A stretch of 64,000 nt of DNA from Tunturiibacter gelidiferens (GCF_013410115.1 NZ_JACCCV010000002.1:1054001-1118000); one strand, 5' to 3'. Shown: positions 25,276 to 34,761, counted from the stretch's first letter. Notes: a model not told the origin generated them from the letters alone. Program-made: numbers and translations.

Positions 25276-25289
25276 AAGCTGGCAGTTAA

Positions 25290-25664
25290 CTACTTGATTT
25301 CGATGGTGGCAACGCCTTCGAACTTCTTGGCGATGGCAGCTGCGTCATCCTTCGAAATGTTCTCCTTCAAGGGCTTGGGAGCGGCATCGACCAGATCCTT
25401 GGCTTCCTTCAGCCCAAGAGCGGTGACTTCGCGTACAGCCTTGATGGTGTTGATCTTATTCGCGCCGGCATCCTTGAGGATGACGGTGAATTCGGTCTTC
25501 TCTTCGACCGGAGCCGCTGCCGCTGCGCCACCGCCTGCTGCCGGGGCTGCAACTGCTGCTGCTGCCGAAACGCCGAGACGCTCTTCGAGCTTCTTGACCA
25601 GAGCCGAAGCCTCGAGGAGGCTGAGGCTAACGATTGAATCTTCCAACTGCTGGATGTCTGCCAT
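25290..25664 (-). CDS. rplL: 50S ribosomal protein L7/L12
   Basis: A 124-residue stalk protein. An N-terminal dimerisation domain ([20 protein letters not shown]), an Ala/Gly-rich hinge at about residues 33-52, and the C-terminal factor-binding domain ([37 protein letters not shown]). GGAGA lies before the ATG. It follows rplJ after 137 bases. Confidence 0.98.
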   Translation of the reverse strand: MADIQQLEDSIVSLSLLEASALVKKLEERLGVSAAAAVAAPAAGGGAAAAAPVEEKTEFTVILKDAGANKINTIKAVREVTALGLKEAKDLVDAAPKPLKENISKDDAAAIAKKFEGVATIEIK

Positions 25665-25801
25665 GTTATTTCTCCAATTAGAACTGAACTTTGTGGTGCT
25701 TATTGCTCTACCAAAGCCTGACTGCGCTTCGGCTGCCTATGCCTTCCAGGGTTTCCGTTGCGCCCAGACCAGCGCCCCCGGGAAGACCAGGCGAAACTTG
25801 T

Positions 25802-26572
25802 TTAGCCTTCGACCGGGTCCGTGGTTGCGGCTTCCCCACCCTGCGATGCGGTGGAGTTCTCAGGCTGCTCAGCGGTTGCATCGGCGGCCGGAGCTTCAAC
25901 GGCGTGTGCCTCGGCGACGAGCTGACCTTCAGCTGCGGGAGCCTCAACGACAGTAGCCTCAGCAGCTGCTGCGGTTGCGACAGGGGTCTCTTCAACCTTG
26001 GCTTCAGCCTTCGGAGCTTCGACTGCGGCTGCCGGAGCGGCTGCGCCAGCAAACTTGCCCTTTTCGACGCCCTGGTTGATGACAACCGCGAGATCGCGGC
26101 CTGTGGCGTTGATGACGGTGGCCAGACGCTGCGCGGGCGACTGAATGAGGAAGAGGAGCTTCGAGAAGAGCTCTTCCTTGCCCGGCATGGTGGCGAGATC
26201 GCCGATCTCGCGAACGTCGATCACCTTGCCGTCGACGATGCCGAGCTTGAAGGTAAACTCTGCGTTGTCCTTGACCCAGGTCGAAAGTGCCTTGGCCAGA
26301 GCGACGGGGTCGCCCGAGGTGTAAGCAACAGCCGATACGCCCTTGAGGCCCTGCAGCGCCGACTCGATCTTGGTGCCTTCGCTGGCGCGTGCAGCCAGCT
26401 TGTTCTTGACAACGTGGTAGTTTCCGCCGGCGGCGCGAACCGTCTTACGCAGCTCGAAGTCCTTCGCGGCTGTGAGGCCCTTGAAGGTGCCGATGATAGC
26501 GGAGGTCGAGTGCTCGAGCTCGGTTGCGAGCTGCTTCACCTTCTCCGTCTTTGATGCTCTGGACAATGCCAT
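25802..26572 (-). CDS. rplJ: 50S ribosomal protein L10 with long C-terminal tail
   Basis: A 256-residue protein. Residues 1-174 are a normal L10 that anchors L7/L12 to the ribosome (ALSRASKTEKVKQLATELE, FKGLTAAKDFELRKTVRA, and the helix LFSKLLFLIQSPAQRLATVI). Residues 175-256 are an extra Ala/Glu/Val/Pro-rich low-complexity tail (repeated EAPAA/VEAP units), where L10 is usually only 165-180 residues long. AGAGGATT precedes the ATG. The tail follows the helix that binds L7/L12 dimers. Confidence 0.97.
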   Translation of the reverse strand: MALSRASKTEKVKQLATELEHSTSAIIGTFKGLTAAKDFELRKTVRAAGGNYHVVKNKLAARASEGTKIESALQGLKGVSAVAYTSGDPVALAKALSTWVKDNAEFTFKLGIVDGKVIDVREIGDLATMPGKEELFSKLLFLIQSPAQRLATVINATGRDLAVVINQGVEKGKFAGAAAPAAAVEAPKAEAKVEETPVATAAAAEATVVEAPAAEGQLVAEAHAVEAPAADATAEQPENSTASQGGEAATTDPVEG

Positions 26573-26649
26573 GACTGAATCCTCTTCGCTTTCGCTTGCC
26601 CCGCTCCTCGCTTCCGCGGCCAGAGGGGGTTTCGTGCTAACTAAATTGA

Positions 26650-27360
26650 TTAGGCCTTGCCTGCCAGTTCGGCAGCGGCGTAGTCGAGCTGGATTCCGGG
26701 GCCCATCGACGAGCTCAGCGTGACACCCTTGATGTACTTGCCCTTGGCGGCCGACGGCTTAGCCTTGACGACGCTCGTAATGACGGTCATCGCGTTATCG
26801 ACCAGCTTCTGCGGATCGAACGAGAGCTTGCCAACTGGAACGTGAACGAGCGCAGTCTTGTCGGTGCGGAACTCGATCTTACCGGCCTTGATCTCCTTGA
26901 CCGCGGCGGCAACGTCAGTGGTGACCGTACCCGTCTTCGGGTTGGGCATCAGACCCTTGGGGCCGAGCACCTTGCCGAGACGTCCGACCGAACGCATCAT
27001 GTCGGGGGTCGCGATCAGAGCGTCGAAGGCCGTCCAGCCTTCTTTCTGAATCTTTTCAACCAGTTCCTCGCCACCGAAGAACTCAGCGCCAGCGGCCTCT
27101 GCTTCCTTGATGCGATCGCCCGAGGTGATCACGGCGACAATCTTGGACTTGCCCAGGCCGTGTGGGAGGACCACAGTACCGCGAACCATCTGGTCCGCGT
27201 GGCGGGGATCGACGCCAAGACGCATGGTCAGATCGACGGTCTCGTCGAACTTTGCATACTTTGCTTTTTGCAGGAGCGGAACAGCGTCCGCCAACAGATA
27301 AGGACGGGGCTCAACGAGCGCACGCGCCTTTACTAGATTCTTAGAGAGCTTCCTTGCCAT
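26650..27360 (-). CDS. rplA: 50S ribosomal protein L1
   Basis: A 236-residue L1 ([58 protein letters not shown]). The start at 27360 follows GAGGGAAA; the longer frame has no homology upstream. It lies 77 bases before rplJ as usual, but its normal upstream partner rplK is about 2.9 kb away, so rplA needs its own promoter or read-through from the membrane-protein gene 111 bases upstream. None was clearly seen. Confidence 0.98.
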   Translation of the reverse strand: MARKLSKNLVKARALVEPRPYLLADAVPLLQKAKYAKFDETVDLTMRLGVDPRHADQMVRGTVVLPHGLGKSKIVAVITSGDRIKEAEAAGAEFFGGEELVEKIQKEGWTAFDALIATPDMMRSVGRLGKVLGPKGLMPNPKTGTVTTDVAAAVKEIKAGKIEFRTDKTALVHVPVGKLSFDPQKLVDNAMTVITSVVKAKPSAAKGKYIKGVTLSSSMGPGIQLDYAAAELAGKA

Positions 27361-27471
27361 TTTCCCTCGTCTCCCACCCCTCTGGAGCTGTTCCCTCCGG
27401 GCGTGGTTCTCGACTGGCCTCAATTGGACATTGAGGCACTCTTATGAGTATGCCGGAAACGCGGCCCCACG

Positions 27472-28833
27472 TCAAGGATTGGCCGCCTGTTGGGCTGGTT
27501 TCCTCCGCAAAACGTACACCCCGCGATAGAGAAATGGAGTCGCCTCGTAGGCAGGATCTTTGAGTGCCGCCTTCTCCCATTTGAGTGCCGGTGAATGCAT
27601 CACGATATAGTCCGGTTTATCTTCAGCGACCCAGGAGACCCAATCTCCGTGAGTCACGTGGTCGGCGTTCTTGGGCGTCGTCAGGCCCATCACATCGTAG
27701 ATATATCGATGGCTGCAGTAGTAGCCGAGTCGCCCAGTCTCCACGGCTTCGATCGTTGCCTCCTGAGGAGTATTCCGGTTCAGCCACTCCGCCAATACTC
27801 GGTAGTCGGTTTCGGGCGTTTCGTTGAATCTCTGCACCACGAAGGCATTTGTAAGGGCGACGGCAGCTAGAACGACAGCCGCAATGGAATATCCAACTCG
27901 GTTCCGAGGGATGCCCTCGGCTCCATAGACCAGGCCAAAGAAGATAAACGGTGCGAAGTACCAGCGATACCCCGGTACATTCAATAGCACGTAGAACGCG
28001 AGGAGCAGCGCGCAGAAGGGTAAGACCGTTTCATTCAGAGCCGTTCCCCGCAGACGTTTGACCCCCACGAAGGTAAGTGCCACCACCGCCAACACGAAAT
28101 AGATCGTCGGTTTGAAGTCCTTATCCAATTGCCACGCCATTCCGAAGAAGGCCGTTGGCCATGGTCCCAGGGCGCCCGATAGACCTTGTCCGATCTTCGC
28201 GGTGGTTGAGGAGGGAAGGATCTGACCGTAGACACGATAGTTCAGCAGGAGAAAACCGGCCGCAATCGCCAGAGCCGGAAGAAAAGACGATAACGCTGGC
28301 CAGCGTCGACGGCGAAAAAGATGCGCGCAAACCACCAGAAGCATCATGCCGCCTTCGAATCGTGTGAGCACTAAAAGCGCCAGTACCGAAGGCAGCCAGT
28401 TGTATATTTCCTCCCGGCAAAGCGTAACCGTAAGTATCAGCATGAAGAGGAACAACGCGGTCTCCATGCCCACCTGAACATAAAAATATCCGACGCTAGC
28501 TATCAGAAAGCCGGCAAACGGGACCATGCGCTCGGCAAGGACACTTGCGAGGAACAGAAATGTGGCGGAGATGAGAACCGACGCGAGAATAATGTTGCCG
28601 TGAAGTATCCATGAGACAGCGAACAGGAGGTAGCAGAACAGAGGGGAGGTGAGCCCATTCACCTTCTCTCCGACATTGAAGACAAACCCGTCGCCCGAGA
28701 GCGCGTTGTTGATGTAACGCGCGTAGATCAGAGCGTCGTCGATCTGGGCGTGACGAGCCCGATACGACAAAAAAAACACGAGCGCGAACAGAAGAATGTA
28801 CTTCATCCTCCGCCATGCCTGGATGCCTAGCAT
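27472..28833 (-). CDS. GT-C-type multi-pass glycosyltransferase-like membrane protein
   Basis: About 453 residues with roughly ten membrane helices. Near the N-terminus the motif QIDDALIYARYINNALSGDG and FNVGEKVNGLTSPL matches the DD-containing first periplasmic loop of lipid-linked GT-C transferases (arabinofuranosyl-/mannosyltransferase-like, glycosyltransferase family 39/87 style). A soluble C-terminal domain of about 110 residues follows. The start is uncertain: ATG 28833 or 28806 (GGAGG touches the latter). The acceptor and donor cannot be deduced. It sits between rplK and rplA, an unusual place. Confidence 0.72.
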   Translation of the reverse strand: MLGIQAWRRMKYILLFALVFFLSYRARHAQIDDALIYARYINNALSGDGFVFNVGEKVNGLTSPLFCYLLFAVSWILHGNIILASVLISATFLFLASVLAERMVPFAGFLIASVGYFYVQVGMETALFLFMLILTVTLCREEIYNWLPSVLALLVLTRFEGGMMLLVVCAHLFRRRRWPALSSFLPALAIAAGFLLLNYRVYGQILPSSTTAKIGQGLSGALGPWPTAFFGMAWQLDKDFKPTIYFVLAVVALTFVGVKRLRGTALNETVLPFCALLLAFYVLLNVPGYRWYFAPFIFFGLVYGAEGIPRNRVGYSIAAVVLAAVALTNAFVVQRFNETPETDYRVLAEWLNRNTPQEATIEAVETGRLGYYCSHRYIYDVMGLTTPKNADHVTHGDWVSWVAEDKPDYIVMHSPALKWEKAALKDPAYEATPFLYRGVYVLRRKPAQQAANP

Positions 28834-28983
28834 ATGCGGGATTTTACAAACATTCCAATCTTCCGCAAGATGAATATCGCCCCAGTAATCGCTCTCTTTC
28901 GTCTGGCCTCGAAAGGCTGTGGGAGAACACGCTTTGACGAGGCGTGAGGCCCGGGATATATTAGTTTTCCGGAAGGCGAACAA

Positions 28984-30081
28984 ATGGCGAATAAACTAGG
29001 CGCAACTCTCTTCCCAATTCTGCCGCAGCAACCTACCGGCATCGCCCGGCTGGCGGCTGAAGCGGAGCACGCCGACGATGGCCACCTGATCGAATTCAAG
29101 ATGTTGAAGGTGCGAAGCATCCTGAATAAATCGGTGTCGAAGAGGCAGCTGTCGCTGGCCTACAGCATCAATCCGTACCGGGGATGCGAGTTCGGCTGCA
29201 AGTACTGCTATGCACGGTATACGCATGAGTTCATGGCTCCGAAGGTACCGGCGGAGACGAGCGCGGAGGTCACGAACAACGCGATAGATATGAGAGACCC
29301 TCTAGCGTTCGAGCGAATGATCTTTCTGAAGCAGAACGCCGCATGGCTGCTGGAGCAGGAGTTGAAGAAGATCGACCCGGCGGACGAGGTGGCACTCGGC
29401 ACCGCCACCGATCCCTACCAGCCGATCGAGCGGCGAGCGAGAATCACGCGCAGCCTGCTCGAAGTGTTTGCGCGAAAGGAAGGGTACCGCCTTGGCATTG
29501 TGACCAAGTCGCGGCTAATCGAACGAGATATCGATCTGCTGGTACAAGTTGCTCGCCGCAATACCCTGGTGGTGCACGTGACGATTACGACACCAGATGC
29601 AGCGCTGGCGCGTCTGCTGGAGCCACGAGCGCCCCGGCCTGATCTACGCTTTCAGGCGGTGAAGCGGTTGCGAGAGGCTGGGATCGTCGCAGGAGTCTTC
29701 GGCTCGCCGCTGCTGCCCGGCATTACCGATAACGAAGAGGCGCTGGACGGTATGGCTCGTCGCGCAGCTGCAGTCGGAGCGAGTTTCTTCGCCGCCCATC
29801 CACTCTTCCTCAAGCCGTGCTCACGTCCTACTTACCTGAGCTTCGTTCGTGAGCACTTCCCTGCCCTACAGGCCGACTATGCCAAGCGCTTCGCTACAGC
29901 TGACTTCGCCGGAAGAGAGTATCGCGAGCGTCTCGCAAGGATGGTCGACAGCGCGTGCCGACGGTACGGCCTAGGGAAGCGATCGAGCGACGCCCTGCTC
30001 ACTCGAAACGAAGAGGGCGGAGGCAAAAGACCGACTCGGAGTGTGGCAACAACAGCGAGGCAACAAAGACTATTTGCGTAG
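28984..30081 (+). CDS. radical SAM protein, SplB-like / PA0069 family
   Basis: A 365-residue protein. The cluster motif CEFGCKYCYARYTHEFM gives the CxxxCxxC [4Fe-4S] ligands, preceded by SINPYRGCEFG; the TIM-barrel core has LGTATDPYQPIER and TKSRLIERDIDLL, typical of the PA0069/Rv2578c group of uncharacterised radical SAM enzymes related to spore photoproduct lyase. GGAAGG lies 7 bases before the ATG. It runs against the ribosomal-protein genes, interrupting the rplK-rplA order. Confidence 0.88.
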   Translation: MANKLGATLFPILPQQPTGIARLAAEAEHADDGHLIEFKMLKVRSILNKSVSKRQLSLAYSINPYRGCEFGCKYCYARYTHEFMAPKVPAETSAEVTNNAIDMRDPLAFERMIFLKQNAAWLLEQELKKIDPADEVALGTATDPYQPIERRARITRSLLEVFARKEGYRLGIVTKSRLIERDIDLLVQVARRNTLVVHVTITTPDAALARLLEPRAPRPDLRFQAVKRLREAGIVAGVFGSPLLPGITDNEEALDGMARRAAAVGASFFAAHPLFLKPCSRPTYLSFVREHFPALQADYAKRFATADFAGREYRERLARMVDSACRRYGLGKRSSDALLTRNEEGGGKRPTRSVATTARQQRLFA

Positions 30082-30122
30082 TCCACGAGAAGGCTAAGGC
30101 CCGGGCACAGTTAACGACGAGA

Positions 30123-30180
30123 GAGGACGCCCGGAGGTCATCGTCGACAGACAACATCGGTGATGATTCCTTGCGTCCTC
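30123..30180. terminator. hairpin between convergent radical SAM gene and rplK
   Basis: GAGGACGC (30123-30130) pairs with GCGTCCTC (30173-30180), with an inner partly paired stem (TCATC / GATGA). It lies between the two convergent stops, so it may be a bidirectional terminator, though it lacks a strong T-tract. Confidence 0.5.
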
Positions 30181-30217
30181 GATTGTAGAAAACTTAGTCG
30201 GTGCGAACAGCCGTGAG

Positions 30218-30652
30218 TTAGCCTACGACTTCAATGCCCATCGAACGGGCAGTGCCGCGAATGGTCTTCGCTGCGGCCTCGACGGTGGTCGCGTTCATGT
30301 CCGGCATCTTCTGGGTGGCGATGGCGATGATCTGCTTCTCTGTCACCTTGCCCTTCTTCTCCTTGTTCGGAGTGCCCGAGCCCTTCTCGATGCCCGCGGC
30401 CTTGAGCAGGAGCACCGGAGCCGGAGGGGTCTTGGTGATGAAGCTGAAGGTGCGGTCTGCGTAGACGCTGATGACGACGGGGATGGTGAGTCCGGCCATG
30501 TCAGGCGCCTTGGTGCGCTCGTTGAACTGCTTGCAGAACTCCATGATGTTGACCTGAGCCTGACCGAGCGCGGGGCCGACCGGAGGTGCAGGGGTGGCCT
30601 TGCCGGCCATAATCTGAAGCTTGACGTATCCAGTGATCTTCTTCGGTGCCAT
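30218..30652 (-). CDS. rplK: 50S ribosomal protein L11
   Basis: A 144-residue L11 ([20 protein letters not shown], then [20 protein letters not shown]) with the C-terminal rRNA-binding domain ending in the conserved [12 protein letters not shown]. It forms the GTPase-associated centre with the L10/L12 stalk. GAGGAT precedes the start. It follows nusG by 85 bases and appears to be the last gene of its transcript here, because the opposite-strand radical SAM gene is downstream. Confidence 0.98.
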   Translation of the reverse strand: MAPKKITGYVKLQIMAGKATPAPPVGPALGQAQVNIMEFCKQFNERTKAPDMAGLTIPVVISVYADRTFSFITKTPPAPVLLLKAAGIEKGSGTPNKEKKGKVTEKQIIAIATQKMPDMNATTVEAAAKTIRGTARSMGIEVVG

Positions 30653-30737
30653 TCGGGTAAATCCTCTTTACTCTTCCAGCGGCGGGCGTTGTTATATCCA
30701 AACGCCTGCTGCTTAATGTTATTTCAAAACTCTTGAA

Positions 30738-31355
30738 CTACTCGTCGACGACCTTGTCGACCTTGGAGAACTCGATCTCGACCGGAGTGGAGCGGCCAAA
30801 GATGCTGACCATTACCTTGAGGGTCTGCTTGTCCTCGTTGATATCGTCGACCGCACCGGTGAAGTTGGCGAAGGGGCCTTCGTTGATGCGGACCTGCTCG
30901 CCCTTTTCGTACTTGACCTTCATAGTCGGCTTGTTGCCTGCGGTCTCGGTGCGGAAGAGGATGGAGCTTACCTCCTGCTCGGAGAGCGCAACCGGGTTGT
31001 CGCCGGTTCCGAGGAAGCCGGTGACGCGCGGTGTGTTCTTGATGACGTGCCACAGGTCGTTGTCCAGATCCATCTCGACCAGAACATAGCCAGGCAGGAA
31101 GACGCGCTCGATGGTGTACTTCTTGCCGTTGCGCAGCTCGGTGACCGGCTCGGTCGGGATCATGATGCGGCCGATGCGGTTCTGCAGACCGAAGGCGGTG
31201 ATACGGCTCTCGAGCGACTCGCGCACCTTGCGCTCAAAGCCCGAGTAGGCGTGAATGATGTACCACTTGAAGTTCTCATTGACCGGTGGAGCGAGCTGCT
31301 CAGAGGGTTCTCCCTGAGGATTCTGCTCTTCCGGATTTTGCTCTTCTGCCGCCAT
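30738..31355 (-). CDS. nusG: transcription termination/antitermination protein NusG
   Basis: About 205 residues: an acidic disordered N-terminus (AAEEQNPEEQNPQGE), the NGN domain (KWYIIHAYSGFERKVRESLE ... RVFLPGYVLVEMDLDN) and the KOW domain (KGEQVRINEGPFANFTGAV). It binds RNA polymerase and links it to Rho or ribosomes. ATG 31355 has AAGG upstream; ATG 31376, seven codons earlier, is also possible. Directly follows secE. Confidence 0.96.
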   Translation of the reverse strand: MAAEEQNPEEQNPQGEPSEQLAPPVNENFKWYIIHAYSGFERKVRESLESRITAFGLQNRIGRIMIPTEPVTELRNGKKYTIERVFLPGYVLVEMDLDNDLWHVIKNTPRVTGFLGTGDNPVALSEQEVSSILFRTETAGNKPTMKVKYEKGEQVRINEGPFANFTGAVDDINEDKQTLKVMVSIFGRSTPVEIEFSKVDKVVDE

Positions 31356-31418
31356 CGTTGTGCCTTTTTCACGCATCGTGTACTTCTCTCTACCGCTCTT
31401 GCTCGGAATCAAATCTTT

Positions 31419-31679
31419 TTAGTGCTGGGTTAGCCGGTGCAACAGGGCTTCGATCGCCCGGCCGATGATGTTGTCCACCAGCCAGAAGTACGCGGCGAAG
31501 ATGAAGACGGTCACAAGCACGACGATCGTAGTCGACTGAACCTCGGCGCGCGAAGGCGAGATCACCTTGCGCATCTCGCTGCGAACGTCCTTGAGGAACT
31601 CGCCGAGACGGGCTGGCTGCGACTTCAACTGCTGCAATCCGGTGCTGGGCTGTTCGGTTACCGCTATTGTCTTGGCCAT
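31419..31679 (-). CDS. secE: preprotein translocase subunit SecE
   Basis: An 86-residue protein with the SecE core: FLKDVRSEMRKVISPSRAEV followed by one membrane helix (TTIVVLVTVFIFAAYFWLVD). It clamps the SecY channel. GAGGC precedes the ATG, and tRNA-Trp is 67 bases upstream. Confidence 0.95.
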   Translation of the reverse strand: MAKTIAVTEQPSTGLQQLKSQPARLGEFLKDVRSEMRKVISPSRAEVQSTTIVVLVTVFIFAAYFWLVDNIIGRAIEALLHRLTQH

Positions 31680-31745
31680 AGTAACTGCCTCAATCTTCGT
31701 GGTGCGTTGTGGTGTCTGTTCCCGGACTTGAGGGACCGGGCAAAC

Positions 31746-31821
31746 TGGCGGGGGAGCTCGGATTCGAACCGAGAAGTTCGGTTTTGGAGACCGACAGTTT
31801 AACCGTTGAGCTTACTCCCCC
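31746..31821 (-). tRNA. tRNA-Trp (CCA)
   Basis: Cloverleaf read on minus: acceptor GGGGGAG / CTCCCCC, anticodon loop CTCCAAA giving CCA, T-arm CTCGG-TTCGAAT-CCGAG, genome-encoded 3' CCA. It lies between rpmG and secE, the usual place. Confidence 0.96.
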
Positions 31822-31870
31822 AGGTTGTGCGGAGTGAGACCTGCGCCTCACCCCAGAATCCGGCTGGAGA

Positions 31871-32020
31871 CTACTTCGTTTCCTTGTGGTCCGTGTGCTT
31901 CCGGCAGGTGTTGCAGAATTTCGAGAACTCGAGGCGACCGGTGGTCGTCTTCTTGTTCTTCGTCGTGGAGTAGTTCCGGTTCTTGCAATCCGGGCACTGA
32001 AGAGTAATGATCTCGCGCAT
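31871..32020 (-). CDS. rpmG: 50S ribosomal protein L33
   Basis: A 49-residue zinc-ribbon L33 ([20 protein letters not shown] ... [15 protein letters not shown]) with all four Cys present, so the zinc-binding form. The start at 32020 has AAGGAGAT upstream; the longer frame is spurious. Confidence 0.97.
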   Translation of the reverse strand: MREIITLQCPDCKNRNYSTTKNKKTTTGRLEFSKFCNTCRKHTDHKETK

Positions 32021-32258
32021 AATGAAAAATCTCCTTCTAACGTGGCCAGCCACCTCGGCTGGCAAGCAGCGTAGTGACACGCCGCGACACAGGGCAATGG
32101 CCCCTGCAACCAAATCCTGATTGTGAGACGGAAGAAAAGCGGTCAGGCCACGCTCGTCCTCGTAAATTATCTCTTAAAACAGTGTTTCAGGAAAGCCATG
32201 GAACCGAACTGCCAGAACGATGGCTGCCGAATAAAACCATGAAGCAACAAAACCACTA

Positions 32259-32296
32259 AACGATAGACGGCAGGATTCTTCCTGCCGTCTATCGTT
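32259..32296 (-). terminator. rho-independent terminator after tuf
   Basis: A 16-17 bp perfect stem (left arm ACGATAGACGGCAGGA) with a TTCT loop, beginning 8 bases after the tuf stop; the transcribed 3' side runs into T-rich sequence. Downstream rpmG and secE may therefore rely on their own promoter or read-through. Confidence 0.85.
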
Positions 32297-32303
32297 CGAA
32301 TCT

Positions 32304-33491
32304 CTACTTGATGATCTCGCTGATGGTGCCGGCTCCGACGGTGCGTCCGCCTTCGCGAATGGCGAAGCGCAGACCCTTCTCCATCGCCACGGGCGTATGC
32401 AGCGTGATCTCCAGCTGAATGTTGTCGCCGGGCATGCACATCTCAGTGCCCGCAGGAAGCTTCGCCGAACCCGTCACGTCCGTGGTACGGAAGTAGAACT
32501 GGGGACGGTAGCCGTTGAAGAACGGAGTGTGACGTCCGCCCTCTTCCTTCGATAACACGTAGACCTCGCCCTTGAAGTCGGTGTGGGGCTTGATCGAACC
32601 AGGCTTGGCCAACACCATCCCGCGCTCCACATCTTCCTTCGCAATACCGCGCAGCAGAAGCCCCGCGTTATCGCCCGCCAGACCCTCGTCCAGCTGCTTC
32701 TTGAACATCTCAACGCCGGTGCAGACCGTCTTGCGGGTCTCGCGGAAGCCCACGATCTCGCAGTCCTCGCCAACCGTCACCTTGCCGCGCTCGATACGGC
32801 CCGTCACCACAGTGCCACGGCCCGAGATCGAAAAGATATCTTCGATCGGCATCAGGAACGGCTGGTCGACCGCACGCTCAGGCTGCGGAATGTACTTGTC
32901 CACCGCCGCCATCAGCTCGTCGATCTTCGCCTCCCACTGGGCTTCGCCATTCAGCGCGCCCAACGCGGAGCCGCGGATGATCGGAGTGTCATCGCCAGGG
33001 TAGTCGTACTTCGACAACAGCTCGCGAACCTCCATCTCCACCAGCTCGATCAGCTCTTCGTCCTCAACCGCATCGCACTTGTTCAGGAACACCACGATGA
33101 AGGGAACGCCAACCTGACGCGCCAGCAGCACGTGCTCCTTGGTCTGGGGCATCGGGCCGTCGGTCGCTGCCACCACCAGGATCGCGCCATCCATCTGCGC
33201 TGCTCCGGTGATCATGTTCTTGATGTAGTCCGCGTGACCCGGGCAGTCGACGTGCGCGTAATGCCGGTTCGGGGTCTCGTACTCCACGTGCGAGGTGGCA
33301 ATCGTGATACCGCGCTCGCGCTCCTCAGGAGCGTTGTCGATCGTGTCGAACGAACGAAACTTGTTGTTCGGGTTGTGCTTCGAAAGCACCTTCGTAATCG
33401 CCGCCGTCAGCGTCGTCTTGCCATGATCGATGTGCCCGATCGTCCCGATGTTTACGTGCGGCTTTGACCGGTCAAACTTTTCCTTGCCCAT
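32304..33491 (-). CDS. tuf: elongation factor Tu
   Basis: A 395-residue EF-Tu that delivers aminoacyl-tRNA to the ribosome. GTPase motifs: GHIDHGKTT (G1), RGITI (G2), DCPGHADY (G3), NKCD (G4). The C-terminal beta-barrels are complete, ending [10 protein letters not shown]. The start at 33491 follows GAGGAGAC; 12 extra in-frame codons upstream are not conserved. Confidence 0.99.
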   Translation of the reverse strand: MGKEKFDRSKPHVNIGTIGHIDHGKTTLTAAITKVLSKHNPNNKFRSFDTIDNAPEERERGITIATSHVEYETPNRHYAHVDCPGHADYIKNMITGAAQMDGAILVVAATDGPMPQTKEHVLLARQVGVPFIVVFLNKCDAVEDEELIELVEMEVRELLSKYDYPGDDTPIIRGSALGALNGEAQWEAKIDELMAAVDKYIPQPERAVDQPFLMPIEDIFSISGRGTVVTGRIERGKVTVGEDCEIVGFRETRKTVCTGVEMFKKQLDEGLAGDNAGLLLRGIAKEDVERGMVLAKPGSIKPHTDFKGEVYVLSKEEGGRHTPFFNGYRPQFYFRTTDVTGSAKLPAGTEMCMPGDNIQLEITLHTPVAMEKGLRFAIREGGRTVGAGTISEIIK

Positions 33492-33597
33492 GACTGCTCG
33501 TCTCCTCGTGTTGGCCGGCGCGTGCACCGGGGTTCAGGTGAATACTTCAAACGAAAACTAAAAGCGAAAATCTAAACTTGATGAACGGAAGTTTGTC

Positions 33598-33918
33598 TCA
33601 GTAGTACGCGTACAGCTTGAAGAACTTCTCTCGCAGCTCCGGTGCAACCTGCTCCAGGCTGGCGAGATAGAGTTCGCGAATCTGGCCCTGGTCGGAGTTG
33701 CCCAGCCTGTTGTACTCCGCCTGTGTGGCGGCTCCCAAGTCTCCCTTGCCGAGAACCGTCTCGAAGTCGCGAATCCGCAGCTTCGACCTCTCCAGCGACT
33801 TCAGGAAGTCCGCGACCCTGCTGGAAGAGAAGGAGGCCTCAACTGCTGACTTCACCTTGCTGAAGGTCTCGGGATCAGAGACGGTAAGTACGGGTTGCTG
33901 ATACAGACTGCTCAACAC
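33598..33918 (-). CDS. hypothetical protein between tRNA-Gly and tuf
   Basis: A 106-residue mostly helical soluble protein (SKVKSAVEASFSSSRVADFL; LRIRDFETVLGKGDLG) with no signal peptide or known motif. The start is GTG 33918, or TTG one codon later which fits the AGGAG spacing better. It lies inside the tRNA-tuf transcription unit. Function not recognised. Confidence 0.7.
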   Translation of the reverse strand: MLSSLYQQPVLTVSDPETFSKVKSAVEASFSSSRVADFLKSLERSKLRIRDFETVLGKGDLGAATQAEYNRLGNSDQGQIRELYLASLEQVAPELREKFFKLYAYY

Positions 33919-33962
33919 ACTCTCCTGCGATCTCTCACTACCTGACCGCGTCTATCAATCTT

Positions 33963-34037
33963 TGGAGCGGGAGACGGGAATCGGACCCGCGACCAACAGC
34001 TTGGAAGGCTGTGACTCTACCACTGAGTTACTCCCGC
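33963..34037 (-). tRNA. tRNA-Gly (TCC)
   Basis: Acceptor GCGGGAG / CTCCCGC, anticodon loop CTTCCAA giving TCC, T-arm GCGGG-TCCGATT-CCCGT, encoded CCA end. Part of the tRNA cluster upstream of tuf. Confidence 0.96.
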
Positions 34038-34108
34038 TAACCTGCAGGGACCGAGCCCTTTGCTTCCTGCTACGGGCATCGAAGGACAACTGCCCTGCAA
34101 TCAATCTC

Positions 34109-34183
<75 letters not shown>

Positions 34184-34206
34184 CTATAAAAACCAACCAA
34201 CCAATC

Positions 34207-34350
34207 TTACCGCGAACGCAGCCGTCCGAGTATGACACGGAAGGCAAAAAAACCTAACAGGATCCAAGTAAGCTGCTGGTACTTGCCCGGCTCCATCGTC
34301 TGCCAGACAGCTACCGCCAGCAATCCCAGCACAACCAGCGCAATCACCAT
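34207..34350 (-). CDS. candidate small two-helix membrane protein inside tRNA cluster
   Basis: A 47-codon frame from ATG 34350 with two hydrophobic helices (MVIALVVLGLLAVAVW and LTWILLGFFAFRVIL) split by a short charged loop and ending in RLRSR. The longer frame begins inside tRNA-Tyr and must be trimmed. GGAAGG touches the ATG, so an upstream GTG/TTG start is also possible. Family unknown. Confidence 0.5.
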   Translation of the reverse strand: MVIALVVLGLLAVAVWQTMEPGKYQQLTWILLGFFAFRVILGRLRSR

Positions 34351-34422
34351 CCTTCCGCTGCCTGCCGGGCTTAGATCCACAACACTCACCAACTCCTGCA
34401 ACCAAACCGCCCTGCAAATAAG

Positions 34423-34509
34423 TGGTGCACAGGGGAGGATTCGAACCTCCGTAACTCGAAGAGTGGCAGATTTACAGTCTGCTGCCATTAACCACTCGGC
34501 CACCTGTGC
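34423..34509 (-). tRNA. tRNA-Tyr (GTA)
   Basis: Class II tRNA with a long variable arm: acceptor GCACAGG / CCTGTGC, anticodon loop CTGTAAA giving GTA, T-arm GGAGG-TTCGAAT-CCTCC, encoded CCA end. Confidence 0.96.
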
Positions 34510-34685
34510 ACATCCCGCTTGAACCCCAGCGCGCAGCCCTCATCTCAATCTCTCAAGCCCACACTTCGATTCTAAACCCCGAATCGGGCGGGTATCTACC
34601 CTTGAAGGAATGACCAGGAGGCCTGCAAAGCCAGAACGGCAAGCAGTTCAACCAAAACCATCTTTCTTTTCCCGCTGCTTGAAAC

Positions 34686-34761
34686 TGGAGCTGGCGAAGG
34701 GACTTGAACCCCCGACCCTCTGATTACAAATCAGATGCTCTACCAGCTGAGCTACGCCAGC
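34686..34761 (-). tRNA. tRNA-Thr (TGT)
   Basis: Acceptor GCTGGCG / CGCCAGC, anticodon loop TTTGTAA giving TGT, T-arm GGGGG-TTCAAGT-CCCTT, encoded CCA end. First tRNA of the cluster in transcription order. Confidence 0.96.

Noticed and set aside
34351-34503. N-terminal extension of the small membrane ORF
   Set aside because: It reads through tRNA-Tyr, so the frame cannot be coding there; only the part from 34350 is kept as a candidate.
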